From the NCBI GenBank assembly GCA_017547145.1, contig JAFYQJ010000010.1, positions 1-64,000 on the forward strand: 64,000 nt of DNA. Direction: 5' to 3'. Numbering within the stretch: the stretch's first letter is position 1; each line of letters begins with the position of its first letter. The stretch comes from Paludibacteraceae bacterium. Its GTDB lineage: Bacteria; Bacteroidota; Bacteroidia; Bacteroidales; Paludibacteraceae. This document shows positions 38,001 to 46,972 of the stretch, piece after piece. Made by a program: the position numbers and the translations under genes. Under the pieces are notes generated by a model, which was not told where the DNA came from, ran no database searches, and worked only from the letters and a program-made list of their open reading frames with translations.

Positions 38001-38925
38001 TATCTGTAAAAATAGCCGCCATCTCTTCTGGAGTTTTTAGCCATTCTTGTTTGGTGTAGTGCATACGATTAGGATCGTCAAAATCTTTTTGCGTACTAAG
38101 GCATATCAATCGATCGTGTGCTTCGCAATGTTCTTCTTCTACATAATGTACATCATTTGTAGCGATAAGTTTTATGTTGTACTTGCGTGCTAGTTTTACC
38201 AATTCTTCGTTGACGTACTTTTGTTTGTCGTAGGTGTCAACTGCTGCATTTGGTTTGTCTGTTTTATGACGTTGGAGTTCTAAATAATAGTCATCGCCAA
38301 AAAGATTTTTAAACCACTGAACAGCCTCTTCGGCAGCTGCAAGGTCGTTTTTCATAATTTTTTGAGGAACTTCACCGCCTAAACATGCCGAGCAACAAAT
38401 CAAATTGTCGTGGTATTTTTCGAGCGAGCGACGGTCTATTCGAGCATTAAAATAGTAGCCATCGGTAAATGCAAGCGAACTAAGTTTACAAAGGTTTTGA
38501 TAGCCTTTTTTGTTTTTAGCTAATAAAATAAGGTGCCAACCACGATGTTTTCTATGACCGGGCAAAATTTCTTCATCGAAATTTTCGTGAGCACAATAAG
38601 TTTCAATTCCAAGAATTGGTTTAAAAGGGACAAAATCTGCTGCTTTTTGTTTTAAATCTACAAGTTTTTTTTCAAGTTCTGCACGTTTTGTAGCGTCATT
38701 TTCTTTCCTTATTTCCTCTTCACATGTTTTGATATCCTTTTTTGGTTTACCATTCACTTCGCTACAATAGTCAGCAAATTCTTTTATCCCAAACATATTT
38801 CCATGGTCGGTTAGAGCAATAGAATTCATCCCGGTACGGAGACATTTGTCTACCAAATCCGTTATTTTCGACATCCCGTCGAGAATAGAAAATTGCGAGT
38901 GAACGTGTAGATGTGTAAATTTCAT
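35071..38925 (-). CDS. dnaE: DNA polymerase III alpha subunit
   Basis: The replicative polymerase, 1284 residues. The PHP domain begins FTHLHVHSQFSILDGMSK. The polymerase active-site aspartates are in the PDIDIDFDDDGRG motif (~500). GPGRGSAAGS precedes it, and YNALYRPGPMDYI-like residues (MNALYRPGPMDYIPQF) follow at ~700. Helix-hairpin-helix and OB-fold regions occur near ~890 and ~1080. The longer PHP region and overall length are as in Bacteroidetes. Internal initiation or a missing domain is not indicated. The downstream esterase gene starts after a 3-base gap and probably shares the transcript. Confidence 0.98.
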   Translation of the reverse strand: MKFTHLHVHSQFSILDGMSKITDLVDKCLRTGMNSIALTDHGNMFGIKEFADYCSEVNGKPKKDIKTCEEEIRKENDATKRAELEKKLVDLKQKAADFVPFKPILGIETYCAHENFDEEILPGHRKHRGWHLILLAKNKKGYQNLCKLSSLAFTDGYYFNARIDRRSLEKYHDNLICCSACLGGEVPQKIMKNDLAAAEEAVQWFKNLFGDDYYLELQRHKTDKPNAAVDTYDKQKYVNEELVKLARKYNIKLIATNDVHYVEEEHCEAHDRLICLSTQKDFDDPNRMHYTKQEWLKTPEEMAAIFTDIPEALINTQEIVEKVEHYSIDSDPIMPKFDIPTEFATEEEYRQKYSQQDLFDEFTRNENGEVVLSQEQAEDKIKKLGGYDKLYRIKLEADYLAKLAWEGAKKRYGETLTNEQRERIIFELHIMKTMGFPGYFLIVQDYIRAAREELGVSVGPGRGSAAGSVVAYCLRITDIDPLQYDLLFERFLNPDRISLPDIDIDFDDDGRGAVLDWVTNKYGHDKVAHIITYGTMAAKSSIADVGRVQKVPLSKVNEIKTYIPDKFPDNIKDEKGKTPKVNLKNCYKYIPELKNYINGDDENISSMLTYASELENTNRQIGIHACGVIIGADDLTNFAPICTIEDRETKSRVVVTQYDGHAVESVGLIKMDFLGLKTLSIIKETLSNIKKSLGKEIDMDAIPLDDEKTYKLFCNGQTTGIFQFESPGMKKYLRELQPSRIDDLIAMNALYRPGPMDYIPQFIRRKHGIEPIEYDIPIMEKYLKDTYGVTVYQEQVMLLSRLLAGFTRGQADSLRKAMGKKIKAMLDDLKPKFIEGGKKNGHNPEVLNKIWGDWEKFASYAFNKSHSACYAWVAYRTAYLKANYPAQFMAACLTRSKDDIKEVTKLMDECKSMRLAVKGPDINESELNFTVNKAHEIRFGLGGIKGVGEGAVEAIVDERNNNGAYKNIFDFVERVNLSACNRKAIESMAYAGCFDAQKDIVREQFFTINKKSELVIDSLINYGNRYKQDKQQNQNSLFGDFEDIEIAKPEIPKAEEMSLLEKLNKEKELIGIFLSSHPLDRYKIPLNYGCTSLAKLQELKNGQQNYEFTVGGMVIATREGKTKRDQNFGILTLEDYSAAYEFPLFGKDYADFGKFLKKDFFLLIKGKLQERGADWKFAKKDDSQPKEWETKITEIQLLDDVYEKLITNIVIKTNANDINQLSANILKSIVSEKKGDVSLFFEIKDPFLKKTITLRSKKKIKLDEHFIETIEEIENLSFECNKKF

Positions 38926-39071
38926 ATATAACGTTTTTTATTTTTGTATTCTGCTGAAAATAAAAAGCTTAGTGTATTGCTTTTTATTTTTTAGGTATGA
39001 TACGAAAGTAGTGTATTTTATCGTATTTATTTTGAAAAAATAGAAGAAGTTATTAACAAGATATTTATATT

Positions 39072-39097
39072 AAAAAAGCACCTTAAGGTGCTTTTTT
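39072..39097. terminator. Terminator downstream of the lipoprotein gene
   Basis: AAAAAAGCACCTT and AAGGTGCTTTTTT form a perfect palindrome with A- and T-runs. It ends the alaS-lipoprotein transcript at 39110. Confidence 0.92.
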
Positions 39098-39109
39098 AAG
39101 TGAAAATTA

Positions 39110-39550
39110 TCAATTTGGATAAAATATAGAAACTTTAAATTGGAGAGTCTCTTGTGGAATATAAATTTCCATGTCCGACGATTCTAAAATAAACGTGATA
39201 GCACGTTCTTCTAAATCGAAACGAAAATTATGAATTATAGTATCGTTTACTTCATTTTCAACAGGGAAAACATAGGGTAGAGGGTTGTCCGTAGCACCTA
39301 TAAAGTATGCCATCACAGCACCATAGTCGATGACGGTTTTCGTTATGTCGTCCAACTCAAACGTAGCGTATGCATAACGCTCAAGAGGTTGATCGTATTC
39401 ACTCCAATCCGTAGGGTATACACTGATATATTTAGTAGTAAGTGCTACAGTATTGTTCGGCAAACTTGGACAATCGCACTTTGAGTCGTTATTTTGAATA
39501 CAACTACCGAGTAAAAATATGCAAATAAAACCCAATAAAAACTTTTTCAT
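39110..39550 (-). CDS. Small lipoprotein, unknown function
   Basis: A 146-residue protein. The signal FLLGFICIFLLGSC gives a lipobox with Cys17, then an Asn/Asp/Cys-rich spacer (NNDSKCDCPS). The mature part is beta-rich (YISVYPTDWSEY, YAYATFELDDIT, RAITFILESS, LQFKVSIFYPN) and could be a single immunoglobulin-like or lipocalin-like domain. It starts 8 bases after alaS and ends at a strong terminator, so it depends on the alaS promoter. There is no known functional link to alaS. Confidence 0.7.
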   Translation of the reverse strand: MKKFLLGFICIFLLGSCIQNNDSKCDCPSLPNNTVALTTKYISVYPTDWSEYDQPLERYAYATFELDDITKTVIDYGAVMAYFIGATDNPLPYVFPVENEVNDTIIHNFRFDLEERAITFILESSDMEIYIPQETLQFKVSIFYPN

Positions 39551-39558
39551 AACATCGT

Positions 39559-42177
39559 TTATTTAGTAACTGCTTCTACTATTTTGTCGATAGCAATTTG
39601 TATGCCATCAGCATTTTTGCCACCAGCAGTAGCCATAAATGCTTGACCACCACCACCGCCTTGTATTTCTTTTGCAGCTTCGCGTACAATAGTACTTGCA
39701 TTAAATCCTGCATCAATCATTGGTTGACTTAAAAATAAGATAAGCGATGGTTTCCCTTCGTAAACAGTACCAATGATAAATGCAAATTTTGTATCTGCAA
39801 ATTTACCTTTAAGCAATGGAACCATGTTTTTGTAAAGTTCAGGAGAGTCTTCGCCAATGTGTTTAATTACCTTTACATCGTTAATATTAGCTGCACGTTC
39901 GAGCAATGTGTTGCGCATGTTCATTGTTTTTTCGTGCATAAAGTCTTCCATTTTCTTTTTCAAAACCGCATTGTCGTCAATTGTCTTTTTAATAGCTTGT
40001 AGAATGTTTGGAACGTTGTTAAACAATTCACGAATAGTGGTTTGTGTATCTTGGAGCGTATCAAGAAGTTTTTCTGCATTTTCGGCAGTTACAGCTTCTA
40101 TGCGTCGAATACCAGCAGCTACGGAACTTTCTGCAACAATGCGGAGCATACCAATACAGCCTGTAGCTTTCACGTGTGTTCCTCCACACAATTCTATTGA
40201 CGAACCATATTGAATAACACGAACTTCTTCGCCATATTTTTCACCAAACAATGCCATTGCACCTAATTCGCGAGCTTCTGCAATAGGTATATTACGATAC
40301 TCTTGCAATGAAATATTTTGGCGTATTTTTTTGTTTACTAAATGTTCTACTTTTCGTATTTCTTCAGCAGAAAGTTTTTGGAAATGCGAGAAGTCAAATC
40401 GTAATGAGTTTGCAGAAACATAAGAACCCTTTTGCTCTACGTGGTTACCCAACACTTGACGTAATGCCTCGTGCAAAAGGTGTGTAGCAGAGTGGTTAGC
40501 CTCTATGGCAGTACGGTTATCTGCATTTATTTCAGCCACAAAAACATCAGAAACATTTTGAGGTAATTTTTCTACGATGTGTACGGGTAAATTATTCTCT
40601 TTTTTTGTATCAATAACAATAATTTTTTCGTTATTAGAAGTAAGTGTTCCCGTATCGCCAACTTGTCCTCCCATTTCTGCGTAAAATGGAGTCTTACTCA
40701 ACACCACTTGGTAATATTCTTTACCTTTAGATGCCATTTTTCTATAACGAAGAATTTTTGTTTCGCATGAAGTTTGATCATATCCCACAAAAATAGAATC
40801 ACCTTCTAACAAAGAAACCCAGTCGCCTGTTTCAACAGAAGCAGCATTGCGTGCACGCTCTTTTTGTTTTTGCATTTCTGCATTAAATTCATTTTCGTTA
40901 AGAGTTAAGCCATTTTCTTTTAAAATAAGCTCGGTAAGGTCAAGAGGGAAACCATAAGTGTCGTATAATGTAAATGCTTCAACTCCAGTAATTTCTGTTT
41001 TATTTGCATTTTTTGTATCAACTATAATTTTATCTAGAAGTCGAATACCAGTTTCAAGTGTTCTCAAGAATGCTTCTTCTTCTTCTTTGATAACTTTTTC
41101 TATGAGAGTTTGTTGTTGCTTCAACTCTGGATAGGCATTGCCCATGCTTTCAATTAAGTCGGGTATGAGTTTATAAATAAATGCTGCATGTTGATTTAAA
41201 AATGTATATCCATAACGTACAGCACGGCGTAGAATACGGCGAATGACATAACCTGCTTTGGCATTGCTTGGGAGTTGTCCATCGGTAATGGCAAAAGCAA
41301 TAGTACGAATATGGTCGGCAACCACACGCATAGCTACGTCTGTTTTTTCACTTATTCCATACGCACAATCGCATTTCTTACCAATTGCTTTTAGCATAGG
41401 TTGAAATACGTCAGTATCGTAGTTAGAAGTTTTGCCTTGTACTGCAACGCAAAGACGCTCAAATCCCATACCTGTATCAATTACTTTTTTAGGTAGTGGT
41501 TCTAATGATCCGTCAGCCTTTCGGTTATATTGCATAAACACATTGTTCCAAATTTCAATCACTTGTGGATGGTCTCCGTTAACTAACAATTTCCCGTCAA
41601 TGGCTTTTCGTTCTTCTTCACTTCGTAAGTCGATATGTATTTCGGAGCAAGGTCCACATGGACCTGTGTCACCCATTTCCCAAAAGTTATCGTGTTTGTT
41701 TCCGTCAATAATTCGATTCTTATCGATGAATTTTGCCCAAATTTCTGCAGCTTCATTATCTCGTTCTAATCCATCTTCTTTTGAGCCTTCGAAAACGGTA
41801 ACGTACAAACGATCTTTGTCAAGTTTTAAAACTTCAGTTAGATATTCCCAAGCCCATTCTATAGCTTCATTTTTAAAATAATCTCCAAATGACCAATTCC
41901 CTAACATTTCAAACATGGTGTGGTGATAGGTGTCGTGTCCTACTTCTTCTAGGTCGTTGTGTTTGCCGCTTACGCGTAAGCATTTTTGTGAATCGGCAAT
42001 ACGAGGATATGTTATAGGGTCATTTCCCAAAATGATGTTTTTCCATTGATTCATTCCTGCATTTGTAAACATTAAAGTAGGGTCGTCTTTTACGACCATT
42101 GGTGCAGAAGGAACTATTTTGTGATTTTTTGAAGCAAAAAAATCAAGAAAAGATTGTCTGATTTCGTTTGAAGTCAT
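39559..42177 (-). CDS. alaS: Alanyl-tRNA synthetase
   Basis: Class II synthetase of 872 residues. The N-terminal catalytic core has [10 protein letters not shown] and [30 protein letters not shown] and GFERL. The editing domain carries [12 protein letters not shown] (~565) and the Cys/His pair in [10 protein letters not shown] (~665), which hydrolyse mischarged Ser- and Gly-tRNA. The C-terminal domain ends with [13 protein letters not shown]. Normal for the family. It is divergent from the M23 peptidase gene. Confidence 0.98.
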   Translation of the reverse strand: MTSNEIRQSFLDFFASKNHKIVPSAPMVVKDDPTLMFTNAGMNQWKNIILGNDPITYPRIADSQKCLRVSGKHNDLEEVGHDTYHHTMFEMLGNWSFGDYFKNEAIEWAWEYLTEVLKLDKDRLYVTVFEGSKEDGLERDNEAAEIWAKFIDKNRIIDGNKHDNFWEMGDTGPCGPCSEIHIDLRSEEERKAIDGKLLVNGDHPQVIEIWNNVFMQYNRKADGSLEPLPKKVIDTGMGFERLCVAVQGKTSNYDTDVFQPMLKAIGKKCDCAYGISEKTDVAMRVVADHIRTIAFAITDGQLPSNAKAGYVIRRILRRAVRYGYTFLNQHAAFIYKLIPDLIESMGNAYPELKQQQTLIEKVIKEEEEAFLRTLETGIRLLDKIIVDTKNANKTEITGVEAFTLYDTYGFPLDLTELILKENGLTLNENEFNAEMQKQKERARNAASVETGDWVSLLEGDSIFVGYDQTSCETKILRYRKMASKGKEYYQVVLSKTPFYAEMGGQVGDTGTLTSNNEKIIVIDTKKENNLPVHIVEKLPQNVSDVFVAEINADNRTAIEANHSATHLLHEALRQVLGNHVEQKGSYVSANSLRFDFSHFQKLSAEEIRKVEHLVNKKIRQNISLQEYRNIPIAEARELGAMALFGEKYGEEVRVIQYGSSIELCGGTHVKATGCIGMLRIVAESSVAAGIRRIEAVTAENAEKLLDTLQDTQTTIRELFNNVPNILQAIKKTIDDNAVLKKKMEDFMHEKTMNMRNTLLERAANINDVKVIKHIGEDSPELYKNMVPLLKGKFADTKFAFIIGTVYEGKPSLILFLSQPMIDAGFNASTIVREAAKEIQGGGGGQAFMATAGGKNADGIQIAIDKIVEAVTK

Positions 42178-42266
42178 TTTATTTAGATTTTAGTTGTTTT
42201 ATCAAAATGAGTTAAAAAAAGAGTTGTTTTGTTTTTATTGAGGACAAAATTAGTGAAAAAAATGTT

Positions 42267-42274
42267 TAATTTTG
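42267..42274 (+). promoter_or_regulatory. -7 box of the M23 peptidase gene
   Basis: TAATTTTG matches TAnnTTTG, 28 bases before the ATG at 42303. Confidence 0.45.
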
Positions 42275-42302
42275 CCGAAACGGAGTAAATTAGTGGTTAC
42301 TA

Positions 42303-43274
42303 ATGAAGAAAAATATTAAATTCCGATTTAATCCAGAAAAGTTGACCTATGAACGAATAGAACATTCGTTCAGTCATCGCTTTAAAAACTTTTTTAATAC
42401 TTTTCTTTTAGCATTATTTTTAGGCCTCATTCTATCTGTATGTTATAACTATTTTTTTGATTCGCCTAAAGAGGAACGCTTACGTCGCGAAAATGAAATA
42501 ATGGCGTTGCAATATAATTTGTTAAATAATCAGTTGAAGGATGTTCAAGCTGTAATGAATGATTTACAGGATAGAGATGATAACCTTTATCGTGTAGTTT
42601 TTCAAGCAGATCCAATTCCTTATGCAGTAAGAAAAGGTGAAAATGTAGGAGTTGGCCGTTATGAGCATTTGCAAGGATTATCAAATTCAGATATCATGAT
42701 AGAAACGTCAAAAAAAATTGACATTCTTTCTCGTTCTGTTTATCTTCAATCGAAATCTTATGATGAGATTGTAAATTTAGCAATAAATCATGAAACAAAA
42801 TTAAAGCACATCCCAGCAATACAGCCTGTTCTTAATAAGGATTTAACGCGTTTAGCATCGGGATTTGGACGTCGTATAGACCCCGTGTATCATAGGTTAA
42901 AAATGCACGAAGGGATGGATTTTACTGCTCCTGTTGGTACCGAAATTTTTGTTACGGGAAATGGTGTAGTAACTTTTGTTGGATGGCAACAAGGGTATGG
43001 TAATCTCGTAAAAGTAGATCATGGCTTTGGTTATGAAACTCGATATGCCCATTTGAGTCGTTACAAAGTGAAAGTTGGGCAAAAAGTTACACGTGGTGAT
43101 GTTATTGCTTTTGTGGGAAATACAGGAAAATCTACGGGACCACACTTACATTACGAAGTTCGTTATAAAGGAGAACCACAAAATCCTCAAAATTATTATT
43201 TTTTAGATTTATCGCCAGAAGAATACGATTTAATGGTACAAATGGTTAATAATGCAGGGCAGGTATTAGATTGA
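42303..43274 (+). CDS. M23 family (LytM) peptidoglycan endopeptidase
   Basis: A 323-residue protein with a cytoplasmic N-terminus, one membrane span (~32-49, FFNTFLLALFLGLILSVCY), a periplasmic coiled coil (~55-100) and a C-terminal LytM domain. Zinc ligands and catalytic His are visible: HEGMDF (H-x3-D, ~203), YAHLS (~250) and GPHLHYEV (H-x-H, ~280). It likely cuts cross-bridges during growth or division. spoT follows after 6 bases in the same direction. All catalytic residues are present, so it is probably active rather than an EnvC-type activator. Confidence 0.93.
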   Translation: MKKNIKFRFNPEKLTYERIEHSFSHRFKNFFNTFLLALFLGLILSVCYNYFFDSPKEERLRRENEIMALQYNLLNNQLKDVQAVMNDLQDRDDNLYRVVFQADPIPYAVRKGENVGVGRYEHLQGLSNSDIMIETSKKIDILSRSVYLQSKSYDEIVNLAINHETKLKHIPAIQPVLNKDLTRLASGFGRRIDPVYHRLKMHEGMDFTAPVGTEIFVTGNGVVTFVGWQQGYGNLVKVDHGFGYETRYAHLSRYKVKVGQKVTRGDVIAFVGNTGKSTGPHLHYEVRYKGEPQNPQNYYFLDLSPEEYDLMVQMVNNAGQVLD

Positions 43275-43280
43275 TGAATT

Positions 43281-45512
43281 ATGGAATATCACTCTCAAAT
43301 GACACAGGAAGAAGAGGCTATTTTGATAGAACAAAAGTTTCAAGAGATGCTGAATGTATACAAAAATTCGCCACATCGTCAAAAAATAGATATCATAACG
43401 AAAGCGTTCAATTTCGCTAAAAAGGCTCATCATGGCGTTCGTCGTCGTTCGGGAGAACCCTATATTTTACATCCTATAGCCGTTGCTCATATTGTTGTTT
43501 CTGAAATTGGATTGGGTTCTACATCTATTTGTTCAGCATTGTTGCATGATGTAGTCGAAGATACTGACTATACGGTTGAAGACATAGAAAATATGTTTGG
43601 ACCAAAAATAGCTTCTATTGTAGATGGGCTAACAAAAATATCGGGGGGCGTTTTTGGTGCTCAAGCATCTGTTCAAGCTGAAAATTTCAGAAAATTACTT
43701 CTGACAATGTCAGAAGATATTCGTGTGATACTCATAAAAATAGCGGATCGTCTGCATAATATGCGAACGTTGAGTTCGATGCTACCTGCAAAACAATTAA
43801 AAATAACGGGTGAGACACAATACATTTATGCACCATTGGCACAACGATTGGGATTGTTTTCAATAAAAACAGAATTAGAAGATTTGTGTTTTAAATACGA
43901 ACAACCTGAAGCTTTTTCTCAAATAGAGAAAAAAATTGAAGAAATAAAACCTCACTTAAAAAATGTCTTCTCGGAATTTTCGCAACCAATAGCGAATAGA
44001 TTAAGAGAAATAGGTTACGATTTTGATTTGCAGATGCGTATAAAATCTCCATCGTCTATTTGGCGTAAAATGCAACGAAAACATATCCCTTTCGATGAAG
44101 TTTTTGATTTGTTGGCTGCTCGTATTGTGTTTACTCCAAAGGAAGAATTAAGCGAAAAAGAACAGTGTTGGATTATCTATTCGATAATAACTAATTTGTA
44201 CAAACCACATCCCGATCGTTTGCGAGATTGGGTTACAACTCCCAAAGCAAATGGTTATGAAGCTCTACACGTTACAGTAATGGGAAATTCTGGTAATTGG
44301 GAAGAGGTACAAATTCGTTCGCGTAGAATGAATGAAATTGCTGAAAAAGGTTTGGCAGCTCATTGGAAGTACAAAACTGGTGAAAGCGAAGATTCTGAAT
44401 TAGATAAATGGTTAAAAACGATAAAAGAGTTGCTTGAACATCCAGAGCCAAATGCTATTGATTTTATGGATACGTTTAAGCTTAATTTATTTGCTTCGGA
44501 AATATTTGTATTTACTCCAAAGGGTGATATTCGCACAATACCTCAAGGGGCAACAGCTTTAGATTTTGCTTTTTATTTGCATTCAGATATTGGTTTGCAG
44601 TGTATTGGAGCAAAGGTTAATCATAAATTGGTTCCATTGAGCTATGTGCTTAAAAGTGGTGATCAAGTAGAATTGCTAACATCAAAAAAACAACACCCTC
44701 AAAAAGAGTGGATCGATATAGTAACTACTGCAAAAGCAAAAACAAAGTTACGGTCAATCTTTAAAAAAGAGATAAAAGGACTTATAAAGCATGGCGAAAT
44801 TTTGATTGAAGAAGAATTGAAGAAAATAGGTTTGACTAAAAATTCTGAAACAATGCCAGAGTTATTAAGCTATTATAAATTTGCTCATGCAGAAGATTTA
44901 TTTTATGCAGCAGGTCGAGGAGTGCTTAATTTAAACGATATTGAAAATATTATTTTTAAGAAAAAGAGTCAAAGTCGTTGGATGAAAATTTGGAAATTAC
45001 AATTTGGCTCTTCAACAAAAAAAGAAAAACGTCCATCTGTATCTTTAGATAAAAGTAAAACTATTCAACTCTCTGATAATTCGAATAATATCTCATATAG
45101 AATAGCTGATTGTTGTCGTCCTATACCGGGTGATGAGGTTTTAGGAATAATGGAAGATGACAACTCCATAACGATACATAAGAGTCATTGTCCTGTTTCG
45201 TTAAAGATAAAAAGTAGTTCGGGCAATAAACTTCGTTCAGTTGAGTGGAGAACGCATAAGGTGCTCTCGTTTCCTGCTATTTTAGAAATAAAGGGGATTG
45301 ATGAAGTAGGTGTTTTAAAAGAGATTGCTCGAATAATTTCGGAAGATTACTCTATCAATATAAGCAAAATAAACATAGAAACTAAAGATGGAATTTTTAA
45401 TGGGCTTTTGCATATATATGTTTATAGCGTAGAAGACATAAACAACTTATGTATGAACTTGTTGAAAATTGCAGCAGTTAAATCTGTTAATAGAATTGAC
45501 ACTATTGATTGA
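43281..45512 (+). CDS. Bifunctional (p)ppGpp synthetase/hydrolase, RelA/SpoT
   Basis: A 743-residue stringent-response enzyme. The N-terminal HD hydrolase has H in KKAHHGVRRRSGEPY and the HD in LLHDVVEDTDYT (~90), so hydrolysis should be active. The synthetase domain (~240-360) carries RMKSPSSIWRKM-like residues (RIKSPSSIWRKMQRK) and KANGYEALHVTVMG. The TGS domain begins IFVFTPKGDIRTIPQGA (~410), and a C-terminal ACT domain (~665-743) follows a CCRPIPGDE motif. It is downstream of the M23 peptidase gene and overlaps the convergent ttcA-like gene by 11 bases. Confidence 0.96.
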   Translation: MEYHSQMTQEEEAILIEQKFQEMLNVYKNSPHRQKIDIITKAFNFAKKAHHGVRRRSGEPYILHPIAVAHIVVSEIGLGSTSICSALLHDVVEDTDYTVEDIENMFGPKIASIVDGLTKISGGVFGAQASVQAENFRKLLLTMSEDIRVILIKIADRLHNMRTLSSMLPAKQLKITGETQYIYAPLAQRLGLFSIKTELEDLCFKYEQPEAFSQIEKKIEEIKPHLKNVFSEFSQPIANRLREIGYDFDLQMRIKSPSSIWRKMQRKHIPFDEVFDLLAARIVFTPKEELSEKEQCWIIYSIITNLYKPHPDRLRDWVTTPKANGYEALHVTVMGNSGNWEEVQIRSRRMNEIAEKGLAAHWKYKTGESEDSELDKWLKTIKELLEHPEPNAIDFMDTFKLNLFASEIFVFTPKGDIRTIPQGATALDFAFYLHSDIGLQCIGAKVNHKLVPLSYVLKSGDQVELLTSKKQHPQKEWIDIVTTAKAKTKLRSIFKKEIKGLIKHGEILIEEELKKIGLTKNSETMPELLSYYKFAHAEDLFYAAGRGVLNLNDIENIIFKKKSQSRWMKIWKLQFGSSTKKEKRPSVSLDKSKTIQLSDNSNNISYRIADCCRPIPGDEVLGIMEDDNSITIHKSHCPVSLKIKSSSGNKLRSVEWRTHKVLSFPAILEIKGIDEVGVLKEIARIISEDYSINISKINIETKDGIFNGLLHIYVYSVEDINNLCMNLLKIAAVKSVNRIDTID

Positions 45513-46257
45513 TTTTTTGAGGCAAATACTCTTTTTGAATATTTTGCATTGCTCCCCATATTGTTTGTCGTACATTTGGATTTAATTGTTCTAATAAGTG
45601 AATAATATTTTTCATTTCACTTCTTTTAGAAATTTTTTCGTGAGGACATATTTTAAGTTGTTTTGGATATTCTCTTAATTTTTGCATTTTGATCAACTCT
45701 TGTTCAGACAAAAGGCACAGAGGTCGGATAATTGTCATGTCAAATTTGTCCATTTTTAATTTTGGAGGCATTGTGCTGATACTACTTTGGAAAACAAGAT
45801 TAAGTAGTAATGTCTCAATAATATCATCTTGATGATGACCAAGAGCTATTTTATTACATTTTAGTTGTTTTGCAATGTCGAATAAGGCTTTTCTACGACT
45901 CCAAGAACAAAAAAAACATGGTGTTTTGTTATCTTTTTTAGTATCGTTTTTCTTTTCAAAATGAGTTTTTATATGTAGGAATTCAACATTGTGATTCTTG
46001 CAGAAATCCGATAAATACTCAATGTCTGATTGGTAAGGTATGTTATCAATACTAATATGTACAGCAACAATAGAAAACTTTGGAACAGAAATTTTTTGTT
46101 GTTTTGCTAGGAGTTCAGTTAATACCAAAGAGTCTTTCCCTCCCGAAAGTCCGATGAGAATTTTGTCATTATCGTTGATTAAGTTGTAATCGTATATAGC
46201 CTTTTTTACTTTTTGGCTTAATTTAGTTAGAAAGTGAGATTCTTTATTTTTAGGCAT
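45502..46257 (-). CDS. TtcA-like tRNA-modifying ATP pyrophosphatase
   Basis: A 251-residue cytoplasmic enzyme of the PP-loop family. The ATP motif is IGLSGGKDSLVL (~33-44). The CxxC pair CFFCSWSRRKAL (~114) and GHHQDDIIETLLLNL (~141) place it in the TtcA/TilS group; two further cysteines near the C-terminus are fewer than in classical TtcA (one CPH motif seen). The likely role is thiolation of a tRNA base (2-thiocytidine) with an Fe-S cluster. It is the last gene of a three-gene operon after ygiQ and the pnuC-like gene, with 8 bases of overlap. Confidence 0.82.
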   Translation of the reverse strand: MPKNKESHFLTKLSQKVKKAIYDYNLINDNDKILIGLSGGKDSLVLTELLAKQQKISVPKFSIVAVHISIDNIPYQSDIEYLSDFCKNHNVEFLHIKTHFEKKNDTKKDNKTPCFFCSWSRRKALFDIAKQLKCNKIALGHHQDDIIETLLLNLVFQSSISTMPPKLKMDKFDMTIIRPLCLLSEQELIKMQKLREYPKQLKICPHEKISKRSEMKNIIHLLEQLNPNVRQTIWGAMQNIQKEYLPQKINQ

Positions 46258-46972
46258 TTTTATGGTTTTTAATCCAATTATAAAGTGCTATTGAGTTGAT
46301 AATTACGAAAAATAAAAATAAAATTGTATTAAAAGGATTCTTTAAAACTACAATACCTTGTATTATACCAATAATACTATAAACAAGCCAATAATACCAA
46401 GCGTCTATTTTCCTAAAAATCAACCAAAAATTAGCTATTATAGACGACGAAATGACAATTCCATTAATAATTTTTTCTATTGAATTTTCCCAAATATTAT
46501 CCTTATTTATAATGTAAGTAGAAAGTAAATAATCGCTAAAAATGAGTAGTAAAAAAACTAAAAAAGTTAAACATTTATATGTGAGAGATAAGTATTGAGG
46601 GTTTATGAGCAGAATGTCTTTTTGTTTTTTCCAAGAGACTATTGATGCTATTTGAAAAGGAATAAAAATGAAGGTATATAAAATTGTTAAATTATAAAAA
46701 CCTTTGATGTAAAACTGAATGCTTAACAAAATAGACATTACAATCCCTAAATAAAATCCCGTAAAGTTATTGGGGTCTTTTATTGTTAAAGTATATCCAA
46801 CACCAGTGGTACTTGCAGCAATACCAATACAAAAAGCTAAATCAGAGAAGTTTAGTAAATCTTTTGAGAAAAAATGAGTTTTGTTTAATAATAAAATAAC
46901 AATCAACCCACCAAATAAGAAAGTTGCTATAATAAGATTTAATCCAAGCTTTTTCCAAAGTTGTATTTTCAT
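46250..46972 (-). CDS. PnuC-like membrane transporter
   Basis: A 240-residue inner-membrane protein with about seven spans. The segment IANFWLIFRKIDAWYYWLVY (~185-205) followed by a further helix resembles the conserved W-x-x-W region of PnuC vitamin transporters (nicotinamide riboside, thiamine or riboflavin uptake by facilitated diffusion). The substrate is not predictable: no riboswitch or NAD/thiamine gene is adjacent. It overlaps ygiQ by 4 and the ttcA-like gene by 8 bases, so all three are co-translated. It could be another small integral-membrane family if the PnuC resemblance is coincidental. Confidence 0.6.
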   Translation of the reverse strand: MKIQLWKKLGLNLIIATFLFGGLIVILLLNKTHFFSKDLLNFSDLAFCIGIAASTTGVGYTLTIKDPNNFTGFYLGIVMSILLSIQFYIKGFYNLTILYTFIFIPFQIASIVSWKKQKDILLINPQYLSLTYKCLTFLVFLLLIFSDYLLSTYIINKDNIWENSIEKIINGIVISSSIIANFWLIFRKIDAWYYWLVYSIIGIIQGIVVLKNPFNTILFLFFVIINSIALYNWIKNHKNA

